A stretch of 64,000 nucleotides of DNA from Actinomycetes bacterium (GTDB taxonomy: Bacteria > Actinomycetota > Acidimicrobiia > IMCC26256 > JANYLB01), in contig JANYLB010000032.1 in the NCBI GenBank assembly GCA_025363815.1, forward strand, positions 111,822 to 175,821, read 5' to 3'. Positions within the stretch are counted from its first letter, which is position 1. Each line of letters starts with the position of its first letter. The position numbers and the translations under genes were made by a program. Below are positions 27,088 to 35,251 of the stretch, piece by piece. The notes beneath the pieces are model-generated. The model worked only from the letters and a program-made list of their open reading frames with translations. It was not told the DNA's origin and searched no databases.

Positions 27088-27803
27088 TGGAAACCCGAGT
27101 CGCCGAGATCGCCGACGGAGTTCACCAGCTCACCACCTACGTTTCCGACGCCGATTTCAGCTTCAACCAGTTCCTCGTCGCCGCCGACGAGCCGATGCTG
27201 TTCCACACCGGACCACGCCGCATGTTCCCCCTCGTGGCCGCCGCGGTGTCGCAGGTGGTACCCGCAGACGAGCTGGCCTGGATCTCGTTCGGCCACGTCG
27301 AGTCCGACGAGTGCGGATCCATGAACGAGTGGTTGGGTACCGCACCGCAGTCGACGGTGGTGCAGGGCATGACCGGGTGCATGGTCTCGATCACCGACCT
27401 GGCCGACCGTGCGCCGCGCCCCCTCCGCCAGGGTGAGGTACTCGACATCGGTGGCCACGCGATGCGATGGATCGACACGCCACACGTGCCGCACTCGTGG
27501 GAGGCCGGCCTGATGTACGACGAGACCACGCGCACGCTCTTCTGCGGTGACCTCTTCACCAGGACGGGCGAGTACGCGGCAGCGAGCAACGACGACATCG
27601 TCGGCCCGGCGATCGCCGCCGAGGATCTATTCTCGGCCACCTCGCTCGCGCCAACGAGTGGCGCAACTGTGCGTCAACTCGCCGAGCTCGACGTCGACAC
27701 ACTTGCGCTCATGCACGGGCCCGCGTTCTCCGGCGACTGCCGCGCCGCGCTCCTCGACCTGGCCGATGACTTCGACCGCCGCATCACCGCTGCGAACAGC
27801 TGA
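27087..27803 (+). CDS. MBL-fold metallo-hydrolase with ODP-type di-iron motif
   Basis: 238 residues. It has the beta-lactamase fold with the oxygen-reductase (flavodiiron, ODP) form of the motif: WISFGHVESDECGSMNEW gives H-x-E-x-D, then DTPHVPHSW (His), TLFCGDLF (Asp) and a final LMHGPAFSGD (His). The ODP domain is related to the N-terminal half of flavodiiron proteins, but the C-terminal flavodoxin domain is missing. Known ODP-like proteins include oxygen or nitric-oxide reductases and sensors; here I can only say metal-dependent hydrolase or redox enzyme. It is the last gene of the TetR operon. Confidence 0.8.
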   Translation: METRVAEIADGVHQLTTYVSDADFSFNQFLVAADEPMLFHTGPRRMFPLVAAAVSQVVPADELAWISFGHVESDECGSMNEWLGTAPQSTVVQGMTGCMVSITDLADRAPRPLRQGEVLDIGGHAMRWIDTPHVPHSWEAGLMYDETTRTLFCGDLFTRTGEYAAASNDDIVGPAIAAEDLFSATSLAPTSGATVRQLAELDVDTLALMHGPAFSGDCRAALLDLADDFDRRITAANS

Positions 27804-27807
27804 TCGG

Positions 27808-29007
27808 TCACGTCGGAGGGGTGCGGGGACTCCCGGAGGCTTCCTGTGGCGACGCGGTGTGCATCAACGCGCGGAGGGGGTAGATCATCTGACGGCCGTA
27901 GTTCTTCAGCAGCGACCCCGGTCTGGCTGTCGTTTCGAGCGGGAAACGCGGGTTGTCGACGCCGGTGGCCGGATACTCGCTGCCATCGCCGTGGAACTGG
28001 GTGTGGAAGATCCGGTCCCATACGCTGAAGATGACACCAAAGTTAGTGTCGTGATGCTCGGGATCGAGAGAGTGGTGGACCCGGTGCGACTGGGGTGTGA
28101 CGAGCAGGTGGCGCAGCGGCCCCAGGTTCGTACGGATGTTCGAATGCTGGAAGTAGTTGTAGAACACGGTCAGGGTGACGGTGCCGGCAATCACCCGAAA
28201 CGACGCACCGAGCAGCGCTATCGGAACGAACGCGACTGTGCTCGCGATCATCGCCTCGAAGAAGTGCTCTCGCGATTCCGTCAACATGTTCAACGACCGC
28301 TGCGAGTGATGCACCTCGTGGAAATGCCAGAAGGCAGGCACCCGGTGGCGCGCGAAGTGTGTGCCCCAGTTCAGAAAGTCGGCCAGCACGAACACGACGG
28401 CGATCGTTCCTGCGGTGCCGAGCACCTCTTCGAGATGGTCGCCGATCCCGGGGATGACTGCGCTCGCCAAGCCGTTCAGGAGCACGAAGTACAGACGCAC
28501 GATCGTCAGGTGGAGAACCGCGAAGAACACGAAGTAGACGACGTCCTGCGCGGCGCCTACATGCAACAGCCCTTCGCCTCGCCGAGCCGGGAACAGTCGC
28601 TCGAGGGTCGCGAGCACCGCGACGATCAGCCAGAACTTCCAATCAAAGAACGTGTTCTGCCAACTTCGCGAGATGACCGATGCCGTATGGCCGATCTGAT
28701 CGAGGTTTATGTGACCTCGGAGCTGGCTCCAGGATCCCGCTATGGCGACGACCACCGCACTCGACGCGACCACGATCACCAGTGCCAGGCGGTACCCGTT
28801 GCCGAAACGATTCGCATGCCCCGGCTTCGGCGCCGCCCGTCCATGTCGGCTACCAGGCAGCGCGGTCACCCACGAACGGTAGGTCCCCCGGTTTTCCGCC
28901 ACAAGTTCCCCCGGCACAAACACGAGGGGCGTGGACCCCCGGACGACCGTAGCGGTCCCCTCACTCTTCGCGCGGCGGGCACTCGCTGTGACCACCGAGC
29001 GCGTCAT
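27808..29007 (-). CDS. Sterol desaturase / fatty acid hydroxylase-family protein
   Basis: 399 residues with about four membrane segments. The di-iron His boxes of this superfamily are present: HFARHRVPAFWHFHEVHHS contains the H-x3-H and HxxHH boxes, HSNIRTN is a third element and SHRVHHSLDPEHHDTNFG the last (HHxxHH-like). Members hydroxylate or desaturate lipids with molecular oxygen. The N-terminal 75 residues are hydrophilic and low-complexity. It starts on the minus strand at 29007, only 29 bases from the ATG of the divergent phosphatidylcholine synthase gene, so both are probably lipid-related and share a control region. The start is uncertain: the 5' end has no clear ribosome site. Confidence 0.85.
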   Translation of the reverse strand: MTRSVVTASARRAKSEGTATVVRGSTPLVFVPGELVAENRGTYRSWVTALPGSRHGRAAPKPGHANRFGNGYRLALVIVVASSAVVVAIAGSWSQLRGHINLDQIGHTASVISRSWQNTFFDWKFWLIVAVLATLERLFPARRGEGLLHVGAAQDVVYFVFFAVLHLTIVRLYFVLLNGLASAVIPGIGDHLEEVLGTAGTIAVVFVLADFLNWGTHFARHRVPAFWHFHEVHHSQRSLNMLTESREHFFEAMIASTVAFVPIALLGASFRVIAGTVTLTVFYNYFQHSNIRTNLGPLRHLLVTPQSHRVHHSLDPEHHDTNFGVIFSVWDRIFHTQFHGDGSEYPATGVDNPRFPLETTARPGSLLKNYGRQMIYPLRALMHTASPQEASGSPRTPPT

Positions 29008-29035
29008 GGAAGCATCGCCCCACTACGCTGAGAGG

Positions 29036-30199
29036 ATGACCGCTGCCCCCCGTCCGGCCACCACCGCGCCCCGCTTCGCCCGAGATGGCACCGCGCGGGC
29101 CTGGTGCGTGCACGGCATAACCGCGAGTGGCGTCTTCCTCGGTGCCCTCGGGTTGGAAGCAGTCGTCCGCAACCACCCCCGCGCCGCGATCTTCTGGCTG
29201 GTCGCAGCCATGATCGTCGACGGGATCGACGGCCCGGTCGCACGAGCGTGGCAGGTCCAGTCGGTCCTTCCGACCGTAGATGGCAACGTGCTCGACCTCG
29301 TAGTCGACTACCTCACATGCGTGGTCGTGCCCGTGGCCTTCATGGCCCACTTCAACGCTTTCCCACCCGGGTACATCGTCCCGATGAGCGCGCTGGTTCT
29401 GTTTACCGCGGTGCTCTGGTTCGCGCGCCGAGACCTGATGACCGAAGACCACTGGTTCCGCGGCTTCCCCGCGATCTGGAATCTCGTCGCACCCAGCTTC
29501 TTCTTGTTGCGCACCCCGACCGGGCTCAACGTCGTCATCACCGTGGCCCTCTGCGTGCTCACCCTCACGAGCGTAAAGTTCGTACATCCGGTACAGGTGC
29601 TGGAACACCGCGCCGTGAACATCGGCGTGACCGCGGTATGGATGGCCGCAATGGTCTGGCTCACCCTCGCTTGGCCCGAGACCCCGGTCGCAGGCCGATT
29701 CGTGCTCCTCGCTGCGCCGGCGTGGTTCGCGTACATCACGATCGTGCGGACCTGGCGCGGCGATCCCGTGGCGCCGGGGTTCGCGATCGGAAGTGCCGAG
29801 TTGACGCATCTGCTCGTCGTCGATGATCTCGGACGATCGGTCCGGTTCTACCGCGACGTCCTCGGCGCGCGGGTGACCGACGAAAACAGCGCGACTTCGT
29901 GCGTGCTCGACCTCTGCGGGTCGCGGGTGCTGCTCGTTACCTCGGACGGCCCGACCCCGGACACGGCGGCGGTGACCTTCGCTACTCCTGTCGACCCTGA
30001 CGTGGTGAGTCAGGAGCTGACCATCACCGTTCCCGACTGCGCGGCCGCGTACCGCGTGCTCGCCGAACGGGGAGCCGAGTTCTTGACTCCCCCCTTAACC
30101 GACGCCGATGGGATCATGACCCGCTGCTGCTTCCGGGACCCCGACCGCCACCTCCTGGCACTCAGCGAGTGCGCGCCGGGCACGGAGCCATCCTCCTGA
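29036..30199 (+). CDS. Phosphatidylcholine synthase fused to a C-terminal VOC domain
   Basis: 387 residues. Residues 20-245 form a CDP-alcohol phosphatidyltransferase. The motif DGPVAR (Asp65 to Arg70) is followed after 12 residues by G83, D87 and D91 (GNVLDLVVD), the longer spacing and the DLVVDYLTC extension being typical of bacterial phosphatidylcholine synthase Pcs, which condenses CDP-diacylglycerol with choline. About eight membrane segments are visible. Residues 258-380 are a VOC domain (LTHLLVVDDLGRSVRFYRDVLG, then CFRDPDRHLLALSE). Pcs alone is about 240-250 residues, so this is a true fusion, unless a frame error has joined two genes. The ATG at 29036 follows GAGAGG closely; ATG at 29006 is an alternative. 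It is divergent from the sterol-desaturase gene. Confidence 0.8.
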   Translation: MTAAPRPATTAPRFARDGTARAWCVHGITASGVFLGALGLEAVVRNHPRAAIFWLVAAMIVDGIDGPVARAWQVQSVLPTVDGNVLDLVVDYLTCVVVPVAFMAHFNAFPPGYIVPMSALVLFTAVLWFARRDLMTEDHWFRGFPAIWNLVAPSFFLLRTPTGLNVVITVALCVLTLTSVKFVHPVQVLEHRAVNIGVTAVWMAAMVWLTLAWPETPVAGRFVLLAAPAWFAYITIVRTWRGDPVAPGFAIGSAELTHLLVVDDLGRSVRFYRDVLGARVTDENSATSCVLDLCGSRVLLVTSDGPTPDTAAVTFATPVDPDVVSQELTITVPDCAAAYRVLAERGAEFLTPPLTDADGIMTRCCFRDPDRHLLALSECAPGTEPSS

Positions 30200-30210
30200 C
30201 GTCGGAGCTA

Positions 30211-30225
30211 CCGGGTTAGACCCGG
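30211..30225. terminator. Stem-loop between convergent genes
   Basis: CCGGGT-TAG-ACCCGG forms a perfect 6-base-pair stem with a 3-base loop between the 3' ends of the Pcs-VOC gene and the glycosyltransferase. The symmetry allows it to act on either strand. No clear T-run. Confidence 0.4.
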
Positions 30226-30226
30226 G

Positions 30227-31771
30227 TCAGGCCCCGCCGGCTTCGCGTCGGCGGTGGCGTTCGATCCCTTGGGCGTAGGCGGCTTCGAAGCGCGGGACGA
30301 GACCGTCCCATGACAGCTCGGCGCGGGCGTGCGCGAGCGCGTTCGCGCCCCGAGCCGTGGTCTCGGCCGGATCGTTCACCACCATGACGAGCAGATCGGC
30401 CAGCGCGTCGAGATCATCGGGAGGGACGAACCAGCCCGTTGGGCGGGCCGGGTCGAGGTTGACCATCGAGATCAGGCCACCGCTGCGGCAGGCGACGACG
30501 GGCAGGCCGGCGGCCATCGCCTCGAGCGGAACCTGGGGGTAGGGATCGTCGACTGAGGAAACGACGATCGCGTCGCATGCCGCCAGCCCGTCGGGAAGGT
30601 CGTCGTGGCCGCGCCAGCCCGTGAAGTAGATGTTCTCGGCCCCAATTTTCTCGGCCACCGTGACTGGGTGCTCTCCTTCCCACTCACCGGGATGTCCACC
30701 CCAGATCACTAGCGATCCCGGCCGTGTGAACCGACCGCGCGCTCGTGCGAACGCGCGCACCAACGCGGGCACGCGCTTGAACCCGAGAAACCGTCCGACG
30801 AAGATCAGGACGGTGGCATCGTCATCCACCCCGAGCAGTCGGTCGAGATCGGCTTCGGTGTACGCGAGCGTCCCGGGAGGGCCGAACTCCGTCCAACCCT
30901 GCGGGTCGTCGACGAGCGCGCGGCGGAAGACAGCCCTCCGGGCTCCGGGTATGGGAGGACGTGGACGGAAGCGCTCGATATCCACACCGTTCGGGAGCGC
31001 GGTGACATGTTCAGGGTCGACGCCCAGCATGGAGATCGCGGTCTCCCGGTTCTGCGGCGACACGGTGATGACATGGTCGGCGAGCAGCGCCTGGGCCTTC
31101 ATCCGCGCCGCCCAGAACTCGCCGTGACGCCAGAAGTCCCAGCGTGTCGTGCGCAAAATCTCGACCTGTGTCGCGTCGAGGCCGATCGTGGAGCCTCCAT
31201 GCCTGCCGGCGGCGGCAGGCATGGTCGCGAGCGTCTCGCCCAGCATCGCCGCGAGCGCGACTCTGGCCTCGATTCCCTCGATCAGCTTCATCTCTGTGCC
31301 GTGGAGATGCACAACCAGCGGTACGTGGGGCCATTGGCGGTGCGCAGCGTCGAGCTGCGGCGTGAGGTGATGGAGATGGAACACGTCGGCACGCTCAGCA
31401 CCCGCGGCACGCAACGGGTCGTCCCACACGCCCGACAGATGTTCGGCCAGTTCGGGCGGCACCGAGGCGAACACGACGTCGGGTACACCCGAGCGGTCCT
31501 CGTACGAGGGATGCATAGGCTGCGGCGCGCCGATCGCCTCACTACCCGACTCGAACAAGCGGACCGCGTCGGTGGAGTCGACGAAGGAGACGTCGAGACC
31601 GGCGAAGAACGTCGGCGCGTGGGTCTCCTCCCCCGCTTTGCCGAGAGAACCAACCGCGAGCGAGACCGACCAACCCGCGCGCGCCAATGCCGGGCTCAGA
31701 TAGCGGACGACATACGCCGATCCTCCCCGCGGGTAGAACAACAGACCCATCACGACCCGACGCCGGCGCAT
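30227..31771 (-). CDS. GT4-family (GT-B) glycosyltransferase
   Basis: 514 residues. The N-terminal domain begins VVMGLLFYPRGGSAYVVRYLSPALARAG, the donor/acceptor opening typical of GT4, with an LHHLTPQLDAAH stretch and VPLVVHLHGTEMK. The second domain has LPNGVDIERFRP, ATVLIFVGRFLGFKRVPALV, and the nucleotide-sugar region YFTGWRGHDDLPDGLAACDAIVVSSVDDPYPQVPLEAMAAGLPVVAC, which ends with the EAMAAGLPVVA signature. The ATG at 31771 has an AGGG site; I rejected 71 upstream residues without that support. Retaining glycosyltransferase of unknown acceptor. It follows an alpha/beta hydrolase gene at 26 bases. Confidence 0.85.
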   Translation of the reverse strand: MRRRRVVMGLLFYPRGGSAYVVRYLSPALARAGWSVSLAVGSLGKAGEETHAPTFFAGLDVSFVDSTDAVRLFESGSEAIGAPQPMHPSYEDRSGVPDVVFASVPPELAEHLSGVWDDPLRAAGAERADVFHLHHLTPQLDAAHRQWPHVPLVVHLHGTEMKLIEGIEARVALAAMLGETLATMPAAAGRHGGSTIGLDATQVEILRTTRWDFWRHGEFWAARMKAQALLADHVITVSPQNRETAISMLGVDPEHVTALPNGVDIERFRPRPPIPGARRAVFRRALVDDPQGWTEFGPPGTLAYTEADLDRLLGVDDDATVLIFVGRFLGFKRVPALVRAFARARGRFTRPGSLVIWGGHPGEWEGEHPVTVAEKIGAENIYFTGWRGHDDLPDGLAACDAIVVSSVDDPYPQVPLEAMAAGLPVVACRSGGLISMVNLDPARPTGWFVPPDDLDALADLLVMVVNDPAETTARGANALAHARAELSWDGLVPRFEAAYAQGIERHRRREAGGA

Positions 31772-31797
31772 CGCGCCGACCCTAATGGTGAGCCGAA

Positions 31798-32625
31798 CTA
31801 CATGGGCTGCTGCTCCTCGAAGAACTCGAGGAGCACCTGGGCCACCTCGGAGGGATGCGTGAACGGCGCGAGGTGACCCGCACCGGCGATCTCCACGTAG
31901 CGCGCCCCTGGGATCACTTCTGCCGCCCGGCGCGCCCGCTCCGGTGGTGAGTCGACGTCGTGTTCGAACGCCAGCACCAGGCACGGTACGCGGATGTCAG
32001 GCCACGCCGCGGTGCGATCGAGATCGAGCGACCAGGCAAGGCACGCTTCGTACTGACCCAGCCGCCCGGGATTCGGCCACACCGCCGAATCTCCGATCAG
32101 CTCGAGCCAAGCCTCGACGACCGCGTCCTGTTGGAGCTCCGCGTTGGTGAGATACCGCAGCGTCTCGGTCGCGTAGAACAATCGCGGCAGATCGTGGTCG
32201 AGACGGGCGAGATCCCGCTCTACCGTGGTGATCGCTTTCTCCCACGCGGTCGCCTCGTTGCAACTCCCCAGGAGCGCGGCGCAGCGCACGCGGTCGGGAT
32301 GGCGGATCGCAAGCATCTCCGCGACCCAGCCACCCAGCGAATGTCCGACGAATCGCGCATCGTCGATACCGAGATGGTCACAGAGGCCGAGCGTGTCCGC
32401 GGCCAGCTCCGCGACGGAATAGGGAGAGGGCGGCGACGACGACGGAGCCATGCCGCGATTGTCGAACGTCACGACCCGGTAGCCCGCACCAACCAAGACG
32501 GGAACGGTCGCGAACCAGCCGACCGCCGGCCCGCCACAGCCGCTGACGAGCACGACCGGCTGGGCGTCGTCGTCACCGGCGACGTCATACGCGATGGTCA
32601 CCTCGCCCAGATTGACCGTCGGCAT
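31798..32625 (-). CDS. Alpha/beta hydrolase
   Basis: 275 residues of the classical fold. The oxyanion region reads VLVSGCGGPAVGW, the nucleophile elbow GHSLGG, the Asp near FEHDVDSP and the His in GAGHLAPF, all in the right order. The ATG at 32625 has GGGAGGGG about eight bases upstream. It lies upstream of the glycosyltransferase on the same strand, 26 bases apart, so they may be co-transcribed, but no shared function is evident. Substrate unknown (esterase, lactonase or epoxide hydrolase possible). Confidence 0.85.
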   Translation of the reverse strand: MPTVNLGEVTIAYDVAGDDDAQPVVLVSGCGGPAVGWFATVPVLVGAGYRVVTFDNRGMAPSSSPPSPYSVAELAADTLGLCDHLGIDDARFVGHSLGGWVAEMLAIRHPDRVRCAALLGSCNEATAWEKAITTVERDLARLDHDLPRLFYATETLRYLTNAELQQDAVVEAWLELIGDSAVWPNPGRLGQYEACLAWSLDLDRTAAWPDIRVPCLVLAFEHDVDSPPERARRAAEVIPGARYVEIAGAGHLAPFTHPSEVAQVLLEFFEEQQPM

Positions 32626-32713
32626 CGAACACCCCTCCCGCTGGGGCTGGACTTGGCGCTCAACCGGCTGGCGGGATCATGAGCCCGTCGCCGAGGCGCT
32701 CGTGGCCGTATGC

Positions 32714-32869
32714 CTACTTGTCTTTGTCGAAGCCTTCGTACTTCGCGAAGTCGAAGTCGTCGTCGTCACCCTCGCTGTTCCCGTAGTCACGCCGACGCTT
32801 CATCGCGGTTGCACCCGCGACTATGCAGATCAATGCGATGACTGCGAAAATGCCCAAACCGAAGATCAT
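32714..32869 (-). CDS. 51-residue single-span membrane protein with an acidic tail
   Basis: Starts at ATG 32869: MIFGLGIFAVIALICIVAG is one membrane segment, followed by ATAMKRRRDYG (positive-inside anchor) and an acidic, Asp-rich tail, GDDDDFDFAKYEGFDKDK, ending at TAG. The layout is convincing for a small membrane protein, though no strong ribosome site is visible upstream. I do not know its role. It is transcribed in the same direction as the alpha/beta hydrolase downstream, 88 bases away. Confidence 0.65.
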   Translation of the reverse strand: MIFGLGIFAVIALICIVAGATAMKRRRDYGNSEGDDDDFDFAKYEGFDKDK

Positions 32870-32975
32870 TTACCGAGGCTAGTTCAGCCTCCGGCAGAGC
32901 ACGTCAGCCGGTAGAGGCCGATTGGGCCCCGGAACAACAGCCAGGTACCACCGATGGGATACGTCCAGGAGAGCG

Positions 32976-34055
32976 TTATGCGGTCATGGCCGATCCGCCG
33001 GTGAAGACCCTGGCGACGAACGGCGAGGTCATCGCCCGGACCAGGGCGCTGTAGTCGACTTGGAACGTCATCTCGGACCCCACCACCGGTCGCGCCGCAC
33101 CGGCATCGACGACGAGGTGGTCGCTGCTCGCCCCGAGGATCTCCATCCCCGCGGGTCCGACGAGTCCGTCGGGGTCCACGTCTTGTCGCCCGACGCCAAG
33201 GATCACCCGGGTGGTCATCCCGCGGTCTTCAGCGCGTGGCTGGAGGCCGAAGGCCGTCTGGTTTATCTCACCCCACGCCTGGGTCGGCTTGGTCTTCGAC
33301 TCGATGACCTCGGCGACGAGAGTGACCGCATCGCCGTACAGGCCGTCGAGCGGACGGCGTCGGAGCGGCTCGCGACCGAGGAGGATCGACTCACCGAGGC
33401 GAAGGTTGTCTATGCGCCCGACGTCATCACAGTCGAACACCCAGTCGAGATTGGCGGAGTTGCCGCCCGACACGACGTCGAAAGTCAATCCGAACGTCGA
33501 TTCCAGGGACGTCGCGAGCGATGACAGCTCCGACATGTTCCGTTGATCGGGTGAGACTCCGCTCTGACATCCGAGGTTGGTCCCGATTCCCACCAACGTG
33601 ACGTTGGGTAGGTGCAAGGTCTCGCGGGCAACTGCTTCGAGATCGCCGGGAAGGACGCCCTCCCGAAGGTCCCCCAGCTCGACCATGAGCACGATGCCGT
33701 GATCCCGGTGCTGCGCCCGCGCCGCGCGAGAGAGCAACGCGATCACGTCGAGCTCGGAGTTGAAGCTCACGTCGGCATGGGTGACGACGCTGTCTATCTG
33801 GCTGAGCATCGGTGACCGCAGCAAGGTCATCGGGCACGACAGACCGGCATTTCGCATCGCCTCGATGTTCTCCACCCGGGAGTCGCCGATTCCGACAACG
33901 CCGGCGACGATCAGCTCGCGGGCAATCTCCGCTGAGCCGAGCGTCGCCTTCGTGACACCGGTGATGGAGATCCCGCGCGTCGCGAGCCGTTTGACGAGGG
34001 TTCGGGCGTTGTGACCAATCCGGTCGAGGCGTATCTCCAACCTCGGCGCAGTCAT
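32976..34055 (-). CDS. Alanine/ornithine racemase-family PLP enzyme
   Basis: 359 residues. The PLP-barrel start APRLEIRLDRIGHNARTLVK, with the cofactor Lys in GVTKATLG (Lys36), and further blocks VVGIGDSRVENIEAM, VLMVELGDLREGVLPG and VVSGGNSANL resemble the stand-alone Alr-N family that includes ornithine racemase, rather than alanine racemase Alr. The C-terminal third (AEVIESKTKP, DVDPDGLVGPAGMEILGASSDHLVVD) makes the second domain. The start overlaps the stop of the DUF1611 gene (ATGA). It may racemise a free or N-substituted amino acid; the pairing with DUF1611 suggests a D-amino-acid pathway. Confidence 0.8.
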   Translation of the reverse strand: MTAPRLEIRLDRIGHNARTLVKRLATRGISITGVTKATLGSAEIARELIVAGVVGIGDSRVENIEAMRNAGLSCPMTLLRSPMLSQIDSVVTHADVSFNSELDVIALLSRAARAQHRDHGIVLMVELGDLREGVLPGDLEAVARETLHLPNVTLVGIGTNLGCQSGVSPDQRNMSELSSLATSLESTFGLTFDVVSGGNSANLDWVFDCDDVGRIDNLRLGESILLGREPLRRRPLDGLYGDAVTLVAEVIESKTKPTQAWGEINQTAFGLQPRAEDRGMTTRVILGVGRQDVDPDGLVGPAGMEILGASSDHLVVDAGAARPVVGSEMTFQVDYSALVRAMTSPFVARVFTGGSAMTA

Positions 34056-35155
34056 GACCTCGCGTTGGCCAGCTTCGGCTCGAGCTCGGGGAACGACCGC
34101 AACACCATGTCAACCAGTCGATCAGGCGAACGGGTGAGCGCGTCGGTAGCGGGGATGCCGAGCTCGTACTCGTAGAGCGTGATGGCTGCGGTGACTTCGG
34201 CGTCGGTCATCTGCTCGTGGTTGATGGTGAGGCCTATGACCACCGTGTCGGCGAAGGTCTGGATCAGATTGATCTCGCTCGCGGGGGTCGGCATCGGAAT
34301 ACTGCCGAAGTCTCCCAACCAGTCGCGCGCCGGCGCGTGCTGCAGGATCACACCATGGGGCCGGCTTCCCCGCAGAATGAAGCTCGAGGTCAGGTAGGCC
34401 GGGTGACTGAGCGCGCCCTGGCCTTCGATGATGATGACGTCGGGATGCTCGCCCTCGAAGGCGTCCACCACCGCCGCCTCCATCTCGCCCGAGCAGAACT
34501 GACTGGGGATGGCATCGAGGGCCACGCCGTAGCGCGCGCCCTGGATGAGACCGGTCTGCCCGGTGCCGATGAGGACCGCCTTGATCCCGCGATCATTGAG
34601 TGCCCTGGTGAGGATCGTCGCAGTCGTGCGCTTGCCGATTGCGCCGTCGGTGCCCAGGACTGCGATGCGGGGACAGCTCACCCGGGCGATGCTGCCGCTG
34701 AACATCCGAAGATCCTTCTTGTCACGCGGCCTGCGAACGTCGAGCATCTTGACACCGTGTGCCGCCGCCGCGGCCGCGAACTCTGCATCGTCGTTCAGGA
34801 ACTCGTGAAGGCCGTTGACGAGATGCATCCCCCGCGCCATGGCCTCGAGCATGATCCGACGCTCGACGTCGGAGAGCATGCCGCTGGCAGGAGCTACTCC
34901 GAAGATGAAGAAGTCGGGAACGCGCCCGGCCGCCTTGATCGCATCGGCGAGATCAACGCAGATCGGAATGGAGGCAGGCTTGTCTCCGAGCACCTCGCCC
35001 GCATCGAGGCCGGACTGGGCGCTGTCGACCACTGCGACGATTTCGTACTTCTCCGAGTGCCGGACCAGCCCGTTGGCCGTCTTCCCGTCGGGTGCCCCGA
35101 AGTTTCCTTCGCAGTAGACAACCGCGGTCGGGCGGACATCATGGGCTGGGGGCAT
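34052..35155 (-). CDS. DUF1611 (DgcN-like) P-loop protein
   Basis: 367 residues. N-terminal Rossmann-like domain (TAVVYCEGNFGAPDGKTANG; FFIFGVAPASGML) followed by a P-loop domain with VLGTDGAIGKRTTA (Walker A-like GAIGKRT), IGTGQTGLIQG, and VIIIEGQGALSHPAY. This is the DUF1611 family. One characterised member, DgcN, acetylates D-glutamate in a D-Glu catabolic route; others are uncharacterised. Here it is the first gene of a coupled pair with an alanine-racemase-fold protein, where DgcN is normally paired with the unrelated DgcA. GAGGAG precedes the ATG at 35155. The substrate cannot be read from sequence. Confidence 0.8.
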   Translation of the reverse strand: MPPAHDVRPTAVVYCEGNFGAPDGKTANGLVRHSEKYEIVAVVDSAQSGLDAGEVLGDKPASIPICVDLADAIKAAGRVPDFFIFGVAPASGMLSDVERRIMLEAMARGMHLVNGLHEFLNDDAEFAAAAAAHGVKMLDVRRPRDKKDLRMFSGSIARVSCPRIAVLGTDGAIGKRTTATILTRALNDRGIKAVLIGTGQTGLIQGARYGVALDAIPSQFCSGEMEAAVVDAFEGEHPDVIIIEGQGALSHPAYLTSSFILRGSRPHGVILQHAPARDWLGDFGSIPMPTPASEINLIQTFADTVVIGLTINHEQMTDAEVTAAITLYEYELGIPATDALTRSPDRLVDMVLRSFPELEPKLANARS

Positions 35156-35251
35156 AGGGCTCCTCGAGGTGAGCTCAGAGGAGGCGACGAAGATCCGGCC
35201 GATGCAGCCGAATGGCCAGACAGAGGCCCCGCTGAGCCGACGATAAGACGG

